Origin: Luteimonas padinae
Lineage (GTDB): Bacteria; Pseudomonadota; Gammaproteobacteria; Xanthomonadales; Xanthomonadaceae
Length of the DNA: 64,000 nucleotides
NCBI RefSeq assembly: GCF_014652935.1
Contig: NZ_BMZT01000001.1
Coordinates: 333,328 to 397,327 of the forward strand
Direction: 5' to 3'
Shown: in pieces, positions 9,659-18,386 of the stretch
How positions within the stretch are numbered: the stretch's first letter is position 1
How the letters are laid out: every line of letters begins with the position of its first letter
Position numbers and translations under genes: made by a program
Notes under the pieces: model-generated
Seen by the model: only the letters and a program-made list of their open reading frames with translations
Told to the model about the DNA's origin: nothing
Databases searched by the model: none

Positions 9659-9724
9659 GTAGGAGCAGCTACAGCTGCGACCCGGGTTGCCGTGCTGCGT
9701 GGTCGCAGCTGTAGCTGCTCCTAC
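9659..9724. repeat. REP-like inverted pair, copy 1
   Basis: Two perfect head-to-head copies (9659-9682 forward, 9701-9724 reverse) of a 24-base element: GTAG, GAGC, hairpin GCAGC-TACA-GCTGC (sharing the GC), then GACC. It lies between the convergent genes rimO and greB. The GTAG head plus stem-loop is the pattern of the Stenotrophomonas SMAG REP elements. Upstream (9570-9658) is low-complexity GACGGCGGAA-like sequence. Confidence 0.9.
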
Positions 9725-9825
9725 CGGGGCAGGTGGTTGATCGGGGTGCGTGGTCGATCGGGGTAGGTAGTTGGTCGGGGTAGGTGGTTGATCGAGGCGC
9801 GTAGTCGATCAGGGCGGCGGTGGAT
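9725..9825. repeat. 17-bp minisatellite beside greB
   Basis: Five head-to-tail 17-base units of the form CGGGGTAGGTGGTTGAT start at 9725, 9742, 9759, 9776 and 9793, then a 16-base sixth. Units differ at 1-6 positions. The array starts immediately after the REP pair and ends at the greB stop codon. Confidence 0.85.
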
Positions 9826-10328
9826 CAGGACGGATAGTCGATGGCCACGACGGCGAAGCGTCGCCGTCCGCCGGGAAGCTCGACCTCGACCTCGTCGTCC
9901 ACGCGCCTCTTCAGCAGCGCGCGAGCCAGCGGCGAATCGATGCTGATCCAGCCCTTCGCCGCGTCGGTCTCGTCCGGGCCGACGATGCGGTAGGTCGCGC
10001 ACTCGCCGCTGGCGCTGTCTTCGACCTCGACCACCGCGCCGAAGTAGGCCGCGTCGGGATCGGAGGGCGCGGTGTCGACCACCCGCAGCTCCTGCAGACG
10101 TTTGGACAGGTAGCGCACCCGGCGGTCGATCTCGCCGAGCTGCTTCTTGCGATAGGTGTATTCGGCGTTCTCGGAACGGTCGCCCTCGGCGGCGGCGGCC
10201 GACAGTGCGCGCACCACCTCGGGGCGGCGCACGCGCCAGAGGTCGTCGAGTTCGGTCTTCAGGCGTGCGTGGCCCTCCGGCGTCACCAGCGCGGTGGATT
10301 TTTCGGGCGGCGGGCGCCAGCGCGACAT
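9825..10328 (-). CDS. greB: Transcription elongation factor GreB-like
   Basis: Rescues backtracked RNA polymerase by stimulating transcript cleavage. 167 residues: N-terminal coiled coil (about 12-85) whose tip carries the acidic pair region [10 protein letters not shown] (residues about 48-57), then the C-terminal FKBP-like domain with FGAVVEVED and [24 protein letters not shown]. The SPLA/ALL motif is typical of GreA/GreB; the positively charged patch and length favour GreB. The first 15 residues are an extra basic/proline segment. The stop codon lies in the 17-bp minisatellite. 87 bases separate it from the upstream HerA-like gene on the same strand; that gap shows nothing recognisable. 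Confidence 0.9.
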   Translation of the reverse strand: MSRWRPPPEKSTALVTPEGHARLKTELDDLWRVRRPEVVRALSAAAAEGDRSENAEYTYRKKQLGEIDRRVRYLSKRLQELRVVDTAPSDPDAAYFGAVVEVEDSASGECATYRIVGPDETDAAKGWISIDSPLARALLKRRVDDEVEVELPGGRRRFAVVAIDYPS

Positions 10329-10415
10329 CGCCGGCTCAGCGCTCGGCCGCGAACGCCGATGCCGATCCCGGCACCGACGCCGACGCCGACCCTGCGGAGC
10401 GGACCACGCGTGCGC

Positions 10416-11942
10416 TCACTTCCTGCCCGTGATCCCGCCGAAGATCCCGCGCAGGATCTGCCGGCCGATCTGGTTGCCCACGGTGCGCGCGGTCTGCTTG
10501 GCCATGGTCTCGACCATGCCCTGACGCCGCTTCGTGCCGAACACGGCGTCCTTCACCGCCTGCGCGAAGCCGCCGCCGGCCTCGTCCTCGTCCTGCTTCG
10601 CGGTGCGGGCCTGCGGCGCGTCGGCCTGCTCGGCCAGGCCCGCGGCCTTCTTGGACAGCATCTCGAAGGCCGACTCGCGGTCCACCGGCGTGTCGTACTT
10701 CGCGCCCACCGGGCTGCCGGCACGCACGCGCTCGCGCTCGGCCTCGGTGATCGCGCCCATGCGGCAGCGCGGCGGCGCGACCAGGGTCTGCTCCACCGGC
10801 ATCGGCGCGCCCTTGCCCTGCAGCGTCGACACCAGGGCCTCGCCGGTCCCGAGCTGGCCGATCGCCTTGGCCACGTCCAGGCCCGGGTTCGCCACGAAGG
10901 TCTCGGCGGCGGTGCGCACCGCCTTCTGGTCGCGCGGGGTGTAGGCGCGCAGCGCGTGCTGGACGCGGTTGCCGAGCTGGCCGAGCACGTTGTCGGGCAC
11001 GTCGTCGGGGAACTGCGAGCAGAAGTACACGCCCACGCCCTTGGAGCGGATCAGGCGCACCACCTGTTCGATGCGCTGCAGCAGCGCCGGCGGCGCGTCG
11101 TCGAACAGCAGGTGGGCCTCGTCGAAGATGAAGGCGAGCTTCGGCCGGTCGAGGTCGCCGACCTCGGGCAGGGTTTCGAACAGCTCCGACAGCAACCACA
11201 GTAGGAAGCTCGAATACAGCCGCGGCTTCAGGATCAGCTTGTCGGCGGCCATGATGCTGATGACGCCGCGGCCGTTCGTGTTGGTGCGCATGATGTCGGC
11301 CAGCTCGAGCGCGGGCTCGCCGAAGAAGGCGTCGCCGCCGTCGGACTCCAGCCGCAGCAGGGCGCGCTGGATGGCGCCGATCGAAGGCGTGCTGACCAGG
11401 CCGTACTGGGCCGAGACCGCCTTGCGCTCCTCGGCCACCAGCGCCAGCAGGGCGCGCAGGTCGGCCAGGTCTAGCAGCAGCAGGCCGCGGTCGTCGGCGA
11501 GCTTGAACACGATGTCGAGCACGCCCGACTGGGTGTCGTTGAGCTCGAGCATGCGGGCCAGCAGGGTGGGGCCGATCTCGCTGACCGTGGTCCGCACCGG
11601 GTGGCCGAGCTTGCCGTAGATGTCCCAGAAGACGACCGGGCTGGCCTCGGGGCCGTAGGCATCGACGCCGATCATCTCGGCGCGCTCGCGCAGCTTGTCG
11701 CCGATGTCGCCGGGCACCGCCAGGCCGGCCACGTCGCCCTTCACGTCGGCCATGAACACCGGCACGCCGATCCGCGAGAAGCCTTCGGCCAGGGTCATCA
11801 GGGTCACCGTCTTGCCGGTGCCGGTGGCGCCGGCGACCAGGCCATGGCGGTTGGCGAGCTTCGGCTGCAGGAAGACGCGGCCGCCGGTCTCGGGCAGTGA
11901 ATCGGGGGTGGTGACGGCCTTGCCGACGAGGATCGGGTCCAT
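10416..11942 (-). CDS. HerA-like ATPase (DUF853, YjgR type)
   Basis: 508-residue ATPase of the HerA/FtsK superfamily. Walker A GATGTGKT at residues 38-45, DVKGDVAGLA after strand 2, Walker B LAFIFDEAHLLF around 275 and the sensor region FCSQFPDDVPDNVLGQLGNRVQHALRAYT. The tail (about 430-508) is charged and ends in a Gly-rich segment. E. coli YjgR is the closest known relative; its job is not settled, and no NurA nuclease is adjacent, so archaeal-type end resection is not supported. TAGAAT lies 25 bases upstream of the ATG. Divergent from the lytic transglycosylase. Confidence 0.9.
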   Translation of the reverse strand: MDPILVGKAVTTPDSLPETGGRVFLQPKLANRHGLVAGATGTGKTVTLMTLAEGFSRIGVPVFMADVKGDVAGLAVPGDIGDKLRERAEMIGVDAYGPEASPVVFWDIYGKLGHPVRTTVSEIGPTLLARMLELNDTQSGVLDIVFKLADDRGLLLLDLADLRALLALVAEERKAVSAQYGLVSTPSIGAIQRALLRLESDGGDAFFGEPALELADIMRTNTNGRGVISIMAADKLILKPRLYSSFLLWLLSELFETLPEVGDLDRPKLAFIFDEAHLLFDDAPPALLQRIEQVVRLIRSKGVGVYFCSQFPDDVPDNVLGQLGNRVQHALRAYTPRDQKAVRTAAETFVANPGLDVAKAIGQLGTGEALVSTLQGKGAPMPVEQTLVAPPRCRMGAITEAERERVRAGSPVGAKYDTPVDRESAFEMLSKKAAGLAEQADAPQARTAKQDEDEAGGGFAQAVKDAVFGTKRRQGMVETMAKQTARTVGNQIGRQILRGIFGGITGRK

Positions 11943-11966
11943 GTGAGCTCCTGGCGTGATGGGGCG

Positions 11967-11972
11967 ATTCTA
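11967..11972 (-). promoter_or_regulatory. -10 box candidate for the HerA-like gene
   Basis: TAGAAT on the reverse strand, 24 bases upstream of the ATG at 11942, giving a short leader. Confidence 0.45.
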
Positions 11973-12072
11973 GCCACAAGCCGTGGCGACTCCCCGGCGC
12001 CGTCACGGCCTTTGCGCTGGCCGTACGGCCTCGATACCCTGCGGGCTGCGTTTCTGCAGTCCTGGTCGTCGC

Positions 12073-13599
12073 ATGTCCCCACATTCCGCTGTCCTCCGCC
12101 GGCTCGTGCTCGCCACGGCCGTCGTGCTCTGCCTGTCCCACGCCCCCGACGCCGCCGCGCAGTCCCGCCGCGACCGCGCCGCTTCCGCCGAATTGACCGA
12201 GCGCATGGCCGCCGCCGAGGCGCGCTACCGCGAGTCGCTGGTCAAGGCCGCCAACGCCGATCCCACGGCCATCGAGGAGGGCAACGCCGCGCTCGAGGAC
12301 ATGGAGGACGTAATGCTGGCCTGCGAGAAGCAGCGTGGCTGCCAGGTGGCCTCGATGCTGCCGGGGTGGAAGCGGCTGCTGAAGGCCCAGGCCGACGAGG
12401 CCGCCGGCGTCGAAGGCGCTGATGGCGAGGGCGAGGAGGGTCTGGCCGCGGACGGCATGCCCACCGGCGACGTGCCGGATGCGGCCAGCGCCGCGGCCCT
12501 GCTGAGCGAGGATGGCCAGCGTTTCGTGCGCATGGTGCAGTTCAACCCGGCGGTGCAGGAGGGCATCCGCCGCTGGCTGACCGACATGCGCGTCTCGCTC
12601 ATCACCAGCCACGAGAACTACCAGTACATGCGCCACCTGATGGCGCCGGCCTTCGAGAAGCGCGGCCTGCCCGAGGCGCTGCTGTTCGGGATCATGGCCA
12701 AGGAGTCCAACGGCCGCGTGCACGCCGGTTCGCGCGCCGGCGCCGTGGGGCCGCTGCAGTTCATGCCCGCCACCGGCCGCCGCTTCGGCCTCGGCCCGGA
12801 CGGCAGCGGCTTCGACACCCGCTACGACCCCGCGCAGTCGGCCGATGCCGCGGCCAGCTACCTCAGCGAGCGCTTCGCCGAGTTCGGCAACGAGGTCGAG
12901 AAGTGGCTGGCCGCCTACAACGGCGGCGAGGGGCGCGCCCGGCGCATCCATGACGCCAGCGGCGGCCGCGCGTTCTGGGAGGCCGACGTCTACGGCCAGT
13001 TCCCGGCGGAGACCCGCGACTACGTGCCGATGGTGATCGCCGCGGCCTGGCTGTACCTGCACCCGAAGGAGTACGGGCTGAGCTTCCCGAAGGTCGACGT
13101 GCGGCCCGCGAACTTCGCGCTGACGCGGCCGGCGTCGATCTACGAGTTGACCATCTGCATGGGCGACAGCGGCAGCCGCCACGGTTACATGCGGCAGCTG
13201 CGCAACCTCAATCCGCGCTTCGAGGCCGACCAGGTGATCCCGGCCGGCGCCGTGCTTGCCGGCACCACGCGCATGGCGGCCCTGTACAAGCGCTGGTGCG
13301 CCCAGGGCCGGCGCGCGGACCTGGCGCAGCAGCTGATGGGCAGCCGGGTCGATGCGGCGCTGGTGCGCACGGGCCCGGTCGAAGTGCTGCGGCCCGCCGG
13401 CACCACCGTCGCCACCGGCGTGCCGACGCCGACCGCGGCGCCGCGCGAGCATCGCGTGGCGCGCGGCGAAACCCTGGTCGGTATCGCCCGCCAGTACGGC
13501 TGCGAGGCCCGTGAGCTGGCGCAGGCCAACCGCCTGAAAGCGCCGTCCTACGCGATCCGCGTCGGCCAGCGCCTGCGCCTGGAGGGCTGCAGCGGCTGA
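12073..13599 (+). CDS. Membrane-bound/periplasmic lytic transglycosylase with LysM (MltD-like)
   Basis: Cleaves the glycan strand of peptidoglycan, forming 1,6-anhydromuramic ends. 508 residues. Signal peptide 1-29 ([19 protein letters not shown]...), a helical region, an SLT domain (about 170-330) with the catalytic Glu211 in AKESNG and the downstream [26 protein letters not shown], and one LysM repeat at the C-terminus (about 457-505, [17 protein letters not shown]). The Cys in the signal region is not in a lipobox, so it may be free rather than a lipoprotein as in E. coli MltD. Start ATG 12073 is the first that gives a signal peptide. A long hairpin overlaps the stop codon; selO follows 41 bases on. 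Confidence 0.93.
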   Translation: MSPHSAVLRRLVLATAVVLCLSHAPDAAAQSRRDRAASAELTERMAAAEARYRESLVKAANADPTAIEEGNAALEDMEDVMLACEKQRGCQVASMLPGWKRLLKAQADEAAGVEGADGEGEEGLAADGMPTGDVPDAASAAALLSEDGQRFVRMVQFNPAVQEGIRRWLTDMRVSLITSHENYQYMRHLMAPAFEKRGLPEALLFGIMAKESNGRVHAGSRAGAVGPLQFMPATGRRFGLGPDGSGFDTRYDPAQSADAAASYLSERFAEFGNEVEKWLAAYNGGEGRARRIHDASGGRAFWEADVYGQFPAETRDYVPMVIAAAWLYLHPKEYGLSFPKVDVRPANFALTRPASIYELTICMGDSGSRHGYMRQLRNLNPRFEADQVIPAGAVLAGTTRMAALYKRWCAQGRRADLAQQLMGSRVDAALVRTGPVEVLRPAGTTVATGVPTPTAAPREHRVARGETLVGIARQYGCEARELAQANRLKAPSYAIRVGQRLRLEGCSG

Positions 13600-13631
13600 C
13601 GCGCACGGCGCGTTCGAGCGCCGCGCGTCAG
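13596..13631 (+). terminator. Long hairpin between the transglycosylase gene and selO
   Basis: Stem of 8+6 bp with a two-base bulge (13596-13611 with 13618-13631) and a 6-base loop. It contains the TGA of the upstream gene and ends nine bases before the selO ATG. No U-tract, so it may attenuate, or it may mask the weak selO ribosome site rather than terminate. Confidence 0.45.
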
Positions 13632-13640
13632 GCTGCACGC

Positions 13641-15248
13641 ATGCGCCTGTACTTCGACAACGCCTTCCTGCGCGAGCTGCCGGGCGATCCGGCCAGCGGG
13701 CCGGGGCTGCGCCAGGTCCATGGCGCAGCCTGGTCGCGCGTCGAACCGACGCCGGTCGCGGCGCCGCGCCTGGTCGCGCACGCGGCCGAAGTCGCCGACA
13801 TGCTGGCACTCGCCGCGGACGACGTCGCCTCGCCGGACTTCGCGGCGGTGTTCGGCGGCAACGCGCTGCTGGCGGGCATGGATCCGTGGGCCGCGAACTA
13901 CGGCGGCCACCAGTTCGGGCACTGGGCCGGCCAGCTTGGCGACGGCCGCGCGATCAGCCTGGGCGAAGCACTGACCGCCGACGGTGCCCGCCACGAACTG
14001 CAGCTCAAGGGCGCGGGGCCGACGCCGTACTCGCGCAGCGCCGACGGGCGCGCCGTGATGCGCTCGTCGATCCGCGAATTCATCTGCAGCGAGGCCATGC
14101 ACCACCTCGGCGTGCCGACCACGCGCGCGCTTTCGCTGGTGTCGACCGGCGAAGCGGTGGTGCGCGACATGTTCTACGACGGCCACCCGCGGCCCGAGCC
14201 GGGCGCGGTCGTGTGCCGGGTGGCGCCGTCGTTCATCCGCTTCGGCACGTTCGAACTGCCGGCCTCGCGCGGCGATGTCGATCTGCTGCGCGCGCTGGCC
14301 GAGTTCTGCGTCTGGCGCGACTTCCCGTGGCTGCTTGGCGAGCACGCCGGACGGCCGCTGGGGCACCTGCAGCTGGAGCACCTGTTCGACGAGGCGCTGT
14401 TCGCGGCCTGGTTCCGCGAAGTCTGCGAGCGCACGGCCAGGCTCGTCGGCCACTGGATGCGGGTGGGCTTCGTCCACGGCGTGCTCAACACCGACAACAT
14501 GTCGATCCTCGGGCTCACCATCGACTACGGCCCCTACGGCTGGATCGACGACTACGACCCGGACTGGACGCCCAACACCACCGACGCGCAGCATCGCCGC
14601 TACCGCTACGGCTGGCAGCCGCGGGTCGCGCACTGGAACCTCGCGCGGCTGGCGCAGGCGCTGTCGCCGCTGTTCGCCGATGCGGCGCCACTGCAGGCGG
14701 GGCTCGACGCCTACGCCGCCACCTGGGCGGAGTGCGAACGCGACAACGCCTGCGCCAAGCTCGGCCTCGAGGGCGGTGAAGACGTGGATCTGGCGCTGAT
14801 GCGCGACCTGCAGGCGCTGATGCACCGCGCCGGGGCCGATATGACGAACTGCTTCCGCGCGCTGGCCGACATCGACCTCGACGCGCCGCAGCCCTCGCTG
14901 GACCCGCTGCGGGCCGCCTTCTACGACCAGCGGCGGCTGGCGGAGCATGCCCCGGCGCTCGAGGACTGGCTGGCGCGCTACGCCGCGCGCTGCCGCGCCG
15001 ACGGCCTGCCGCACGAGGCGCGGGTGGCCCGCATGCGCGCGGCCAGCCCGCGCTACGTGCCGCGCAACTACCTGGCGCAGCAGGCCATCGACCGCGCGGC
15101 CGCCGGCGACGAGGCCGGCATCCACGAACTGCTGGACGTGCTGCGCGATCCCTACGGCGAACAGCCCGGCCGCGAGGCCTTCGCCGCGCTGCGCCCGGAC
15201 TGGGCGCTCGACCGGGCCGGCTGCTCGATGCTGTCCTGCAGCTCCTGA
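13641..15248 (+). CDS. selO: SelO/YdiU pseudokinase-fold protein adenylyltransferase
   Basis: Transfers AMP from ATP to Ser/Thr/Tyr of protein targets; linked to redox homeostasis in E. coli. 535 residues. Visible: [39 protein letters not shown], the metal-binding [21 protein letters not shown] (about 288-308), and the C-terminal [10 protein letters not shown]. Cys533, third from the end, is the position occupied by selenocysteine in animal SelO. ATG 13641 starts the conserved FDN.F pattern. Possibly transcribed with the upstream transglycosylase; uup follows after 38 bases but has its own -10 box. Confidence 0.96.
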   Translation: MRLYFDNAFLRELPGDPASGPGLRQVHGAAWSRVEPTPVAAPRLVAHAAEVADMLALAADDVASPDFAAVFGGNALLAGMDPWAANYGGHQFGHWAGQLGDGRAISLGEALTADGARHELQLKGAGPTPYSRSADGRAVMRSSIREFICSEAMHHLGVPTTRALSLVSTGEAVVRDMFYDGHPRPEPGAVVCRVAPSFIRFGTFELPASRGDVDLLRALAEFCVWRDFPWLLGEHAGRPLGHLQLEHLFDEALFAAWFREVCERTARLVGHWMRVGFVHGVLNTDNMSILGLTIDYGPYGWIDDYDPDWTPNTTDAQHRRYRYGWQPRVAHWNLARLAQALSPLFADAAPLQAGLDAYAATWAECERDNACAKLGLEGGEDVDLALMRDLQALMHRAGADMTNCFRALADIDLDAPQPSLDPLRAAFYDQRRLAEHAPALEDWLARYAARCRADGLPHEARVARMRAASPRYVPRNYLAQQAIDRAAAGDEAGIHELLDVLRDPYGEQPGREAFAALRPDWALDRAGCSMLSCSS

Positions 15249-15274
15249 GCCGCGGGTCCCGGCGCGGCGCCCGG

Positions 15275-15280
15275 TAGAAT
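15275..15280 (+). promoter_or_regulatory. -10 box of uup, possibly leaderless
   Basis: TAGAAT in CCGGTAGAATGCGCGGATG: only six bases lie between the box and the ATG at 15287. Transcription would start at or next to the A of the ATG. No Shine-Dalgarno sequence precedes the start. Confidence 0.5.
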
Positions 15281-15286
15281 GCGCGG

Positions 15287-17227
15287 ATGCCTCTCATCAC
15301 CCTGAATGCCGTCGACTACAGCGTCGGCGGCCCGCTCCTGCTCGAGAAAGTCGAGCTGGCCATCGACACCGGCGAGCGCATCGCGCTGATCGGCCGCAAC
15401 GGCGCCGGCAAGTCCACGCTGATGCGCCTGCTGTCCGGCGAGATCCGGCCCGACGACGGCGACATCCGCCGCGACGGCAGCGTGCGCGTCTCGCGCCTGG
15501 AGCAGGAAGTGCCCGCGGGCGCCTCGGGCACCGTGTTCGACGTGGTCGCCGAAGGCATGGGCGAGCTGGGGGCATGGTTGGCGGAGTTCCACCATCTGAG
15601 CCACGGCGACCATTACGACGCCGACGCGATGGCGGCGGTGCAGGCGAAGATCGATGCCGCCGACGGCTGGGCCGCCGACCAGCGGGTCGAGGAAACCCTG
15701 CAGAAGCTGGAGCTCGACGGCGAGCTGGCGTTCTCGCGCCTGTCCGGCGGCATGAAGCGCCGGGTGCTGCTGGCGCGCGCGCTGGTGTCGGCGCCGGACC
15801 TGCTGCTGCTGGACGAGCCCACCAACCACCTCGACATCGAGGCCATCGACTGGCTGGAAGGCTTCCTCAAGGGCTGGCCGGGCGCGCTGGTGTTCGTGAC
15901 CCACGACCGCCGCTTCCTGCGCGCGCTGGCCACCCGCATCGTCGAGATCGACCGCGGCCAGGTGACCAGCTGGCCCGGCGACTGGGGCAACTACCTGCGC
16001 CGCAAGGAAGAGCGGCTCAACGCCGAGGCGCAGGAGAACGCGCGCTTCGACAAGCTGCTGGCGCAGGAGGAGGTCTGGATCCGCCAGGGCATCAAGGCCC
16101 GCCGCACCCGCGACGAAGGCCGCGTGCGCCGGCTGAAGGCGATGCGCGTCGAGCGCGCCGCGCGCCGCGAGCAGGTCGGCAGCGTGCGCATGGAGACCGC
16201 GCAGGCCGGTGCCTCCGGCAAGAAGGTGATCGAGGCGACGGATGTGTGCTTCGCGTTCGGCGAGCGGACGATGGTGCGCGACTTCTCCACCACCATCCTG
16301 CGCGGCGACCGCATCGGGCTGATCGGCGCCAACGGCAGCGGCAAGACCACGCTGCTGAAGCTGATGCTGGGCGAGCTGCAGCCGCAGGCCGGGGAGATCC
16401 GCATCGGCACCCAGCTCCAGGTCGCGTATTTCGACCAGTACCGCGCCACGCTGCGCGAGGACTGGAACGCGCTGGAGAACGTGGCCGAAGGCCAGGACTT
16501 CGTCGAGGTCGGCGGCAAGCGCAAGCACGTGATCGGCTACCTGCAGGACTTCCTGTTCACGCCCGAACGCGCGCGCGCGCCGATCACGCGGCTGTCGGGC
16601 GGCGAACGCAATCGGCTGCTGCTGGCCAAGCTGTTCGCGCAGCCCTCGAACCTGCTGGTGATGGACGAGCCCACCAACGACCTCGACGTGGAGACGCTGG
16701 AGCTGCTGGAGGAGCTGCTGGCCGACTACCCTGGCACGCTGCTGCTGGTCAGCCACGACCGCGACTTTCTCGACAACGTGGTGACCTCCACCTTGGTGAT
16801 GGAGGGCGACGGGCGCGTGGGCGAGTACGTGGGCGGTTACAGCGACTGGTTGCGGCAGGCGCCGACGCGCACGCCGGGCAGGGCAGCCGGCGCCACGGCG
16901 GCCGCGTCCGCGACCGGCGGCCAGGCCGCGGACAGGCCCGCCGCCGCGGCTTCGGCTGTTGCCGCGCCGGCACCTGCCGCAGGCGCCGCTCCAGTCACGC
17001 GCCGCAAGCTGTCATTCAAGGAAGCCCGCGAGCTCGAGCAGCTTCCGGAGCGCATCGAAGCGCTGGAAACGCGGCTTGCGGAGATGACCGCCACCCTGTC
17101 CGACCCCGCGTTCTTCCGGGGCGATGCGTCGGCCATCACCGCGCACAACGCGGAGATGGCCGACGTCCAGGCCGAACTCGACGCCGCGTACGCGCGCTGG
17201 GAGGCGCTCGACGCGGCGTCGGGCTGA
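15287..17227 (+). CDS. uup: ABC-F ATPase Uup
   Basis: Soluble twin-ATPase of the ABC-F class that acts on ribosomes (and in E. coli affects transposon excision). 646 residues. First domain: Walker A GRNGAGKST at 36-44, LSGGMKRR, LLLDEPTNHLD. A charged helical linker with the ABC-F signature position (about 235-310). Second domain: GANGSGKTT near 345, LSGGERNR, LVMDEPTNDLD. An Ala/Pro-rich spacer (about 530-570) leads to a C-terminal coiled coil (about 575-640), which is the mark of Uup rather than EttA or YheS. Start ATG 15287; see the adjoining -10 box. Confidence 0.95.
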   Translation: MPLITLNAVDYSVGGPLLLEKVELAIDTGERIALIGRNGAGKSTLMRLLSGEIRPDDGDIRRDGSVRVSRLEQEVPAGASGTVFDVVAEGMGELGAWLAEFHHLSHGDHYDADAMAAVQAKIDAADGWAADQRVEETLQKLELDGELAFSRLSGGMKRRVLLARALVSAPDLLLLDEPTNHLDIEAIDWLEGFLKGWPGALVFVTHDRRFLRALATRIVEIDRGQVTSWPGDWGNYLRRKEERLNAEAQENARFDKLLAQEEVWIRQGIKARRTRDEGRVRRLKAMRVERAARREQVGSVRMETAQAGASGKKVIEATDVCFAFGERTMVRDFSTTILRGDRIGLIGANGSGKTTLLKLMLGELQPQAGEIRIGTQLQVAYFDQYRATLREDWNALENVAEGQDFVEVGGKRKHVIGYLQDFLFTPERARAPITRLSGGERNRLLLAKLFAQPSNLLVMDEPTNDLDVETLELLEELLADYPGTLLLVSHDRDFLDNVVTSTLVMEGDGRVGEYVGGYSDWLRQAPTRTPGRAAGATAAASATGGQAADRPAAAASAVAAPAPAAGAAPVTRRKLSFKEARELEQLPERIEALETRLAEMTATLSDPAFFRGDASAITAHNAEMADVQAELDAAYARWEALDAASG

Positions 17228-17296
17228 CGCACGGAACAAGCGTGACGCAGGTCCGTCCGACTTGCCGGAGCCGGCGTTCATGGCCACTCTGCGCGG

Positions 17297-18370
17297 ATGC
17301 AACTGACCGAAGATGGCCACCTGCGCCAGCGCGAACTCCGCTTCGCCGGGCGCGTGCACCACGTGCGGACGCTGGGCGGTGCGCTCTCCGCGCTGCTGGT
17401 GGCGTCGGTGCTGGCGGGCAACGGTGCCCCGGCCTGGGCCTGGGTGATGTGGGCGTTCAACGGCTTCGCGTGGCCGCTGCTCGCCAACTGGCTGACCCTG
17501 CGTTCGCCCGAGCCGTCGCAGGCGGCGCGCCGCTACCTCGTGGTCGATTCCGCGGCCGCGGGCATGTGGATCGCGGTCATGCAGTTCAACCTGGTGCCGA
17601 GCGCGGTGCTGCTGGCGATGGTGTCGATGGACAAGATCGCCGTCGGCGGCTGGCGCTTCCTGGCGCGGACGACGCCGGCGCTGCTCGCGGCCTGCGTGCT
17701 GACGTCGGCGGTGCTGGGCTTCCCGGTCCGGCTCGACAGCAGCATGTCCAACGTGCTGGCCACGCTGCCGTTCCTGTTCATCTATCCGGTGGCACTGGCC
17801 ACGATCACCTACGGCCTCGGCCGCAGCGTGGCGCTCAAGAACCGGCAGCTCGAGCGCCTGAATCGCATCGACGTGCTCACCGGCCTGCAGAACCGCCGCG
17901 GCTGGAACGAGACCCTGGGCGCCGAACTCGCGCGCCATGCGCGTACGCGCAGGCCGGCGGTGCTGATGCTGGTCGACGTCGACAACCTGAAGGCCGTCAA
18001 CGACACCCACGGCCACGCGGCGGGCGATGCCGTGCTGCGCAGCGTCTCGTCGGTGCTGCGCGCCTGCATTCGCGAGATCGACACGCCGGCGCGCTACGGC
18101 GGCGACGAGTTCGGCGTGCTGTTGGCGGAAGCCAACCTGGTCGATGCGATGCGGGTGGCGGAACGGGTGAGGACGGCCTTCATCGCCGGGCGCCCTGCGC
18201 AGGCGGCTGCGGAGGACTGCACGCTGAGCATCGGACTCGCGCAGGCCGACCTCTCCGTGGTCAACGCCGACGAATGGCTTAAGCGCGCCGACACCGCCAT
18301 GTACCGCGCCAAGGCCGGCGGGCGGAACCGGGTCGAGCCGGACGCGACCCTGGTCCGCCAGCTGCGCTGA
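17297..18370 (+). CDS. Diguanylate cyclase with MASE2-type membrane sensor
   Basis: Makes cyclic di-GMP from two GTP. 357 residues: about five membrane segments (residues 27-175) resembling MASE2, the sensor of E. coli DgcC, then a GGDEF domain (about 185-345). The active site is intact, RYGGDEF with GGDEF at 268-272. An inhibitory I-site RxxD (Arg259-Asp262) lies exactly five residues upstream, so product inhibition is expected. Start ATG 17297. No EAL domain and no cellulose genes nearby. It converges on the M14 peptidase gene. Confidence 0.93.
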   Translation: MQLTEDGHLRQRELRFAGRVHHVRTLGGALSALLVASVLAGNGAPAWAWVMWAFNGFAWPLLANWLTLRSPEPSQAARRYLVVDSAAAGMWIAVMQFNLVPSAVLLAMVSMDKIAVGGWRFLARTTPALLAACVLTSAVLGFPVRLDSSMSNVLATLPFLFIYPVALATITYGLGRSVALKNRQLERLNRIDVLTGLQNRRGWNETLGAELARHARTRRPAVLMLVDVDNLKAVNDTHGHAAGDAVLRSVSSVLRACIREIDTPARYGGDEFGVLLAEANLVDAMRVAERVRTAFIAGRPAQAAAEDCTLSIGLAQADLSVVNADEWLKRADTAMYRAKAGGRNRVEPDATLVRQLR

Positions 18371-18386
18371 GCGCCTGGCCGGCCGC

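Noticed and set aside
9659..9825. CRISPR-like array
   Set aside because: Units are contiguous 17-mers without spacers, beside an inverted pair; no cas genes in the window.
10416..11942. HerA-NurA type defence or repair module
   Set aside because: No nuclease, SIR2 or methylase partner adjoins; neighbours are greB and a transglycosylase gene.
10336..13809. 3.4-kb open frame on the reverse strand
   Set aside because: It covers the HerA-like gene in a wrong frame and the transglycosylase and selO genes antisense; composition is Arg/Ala/Gly/His-rich with no motifs. A GC-rich shadow.
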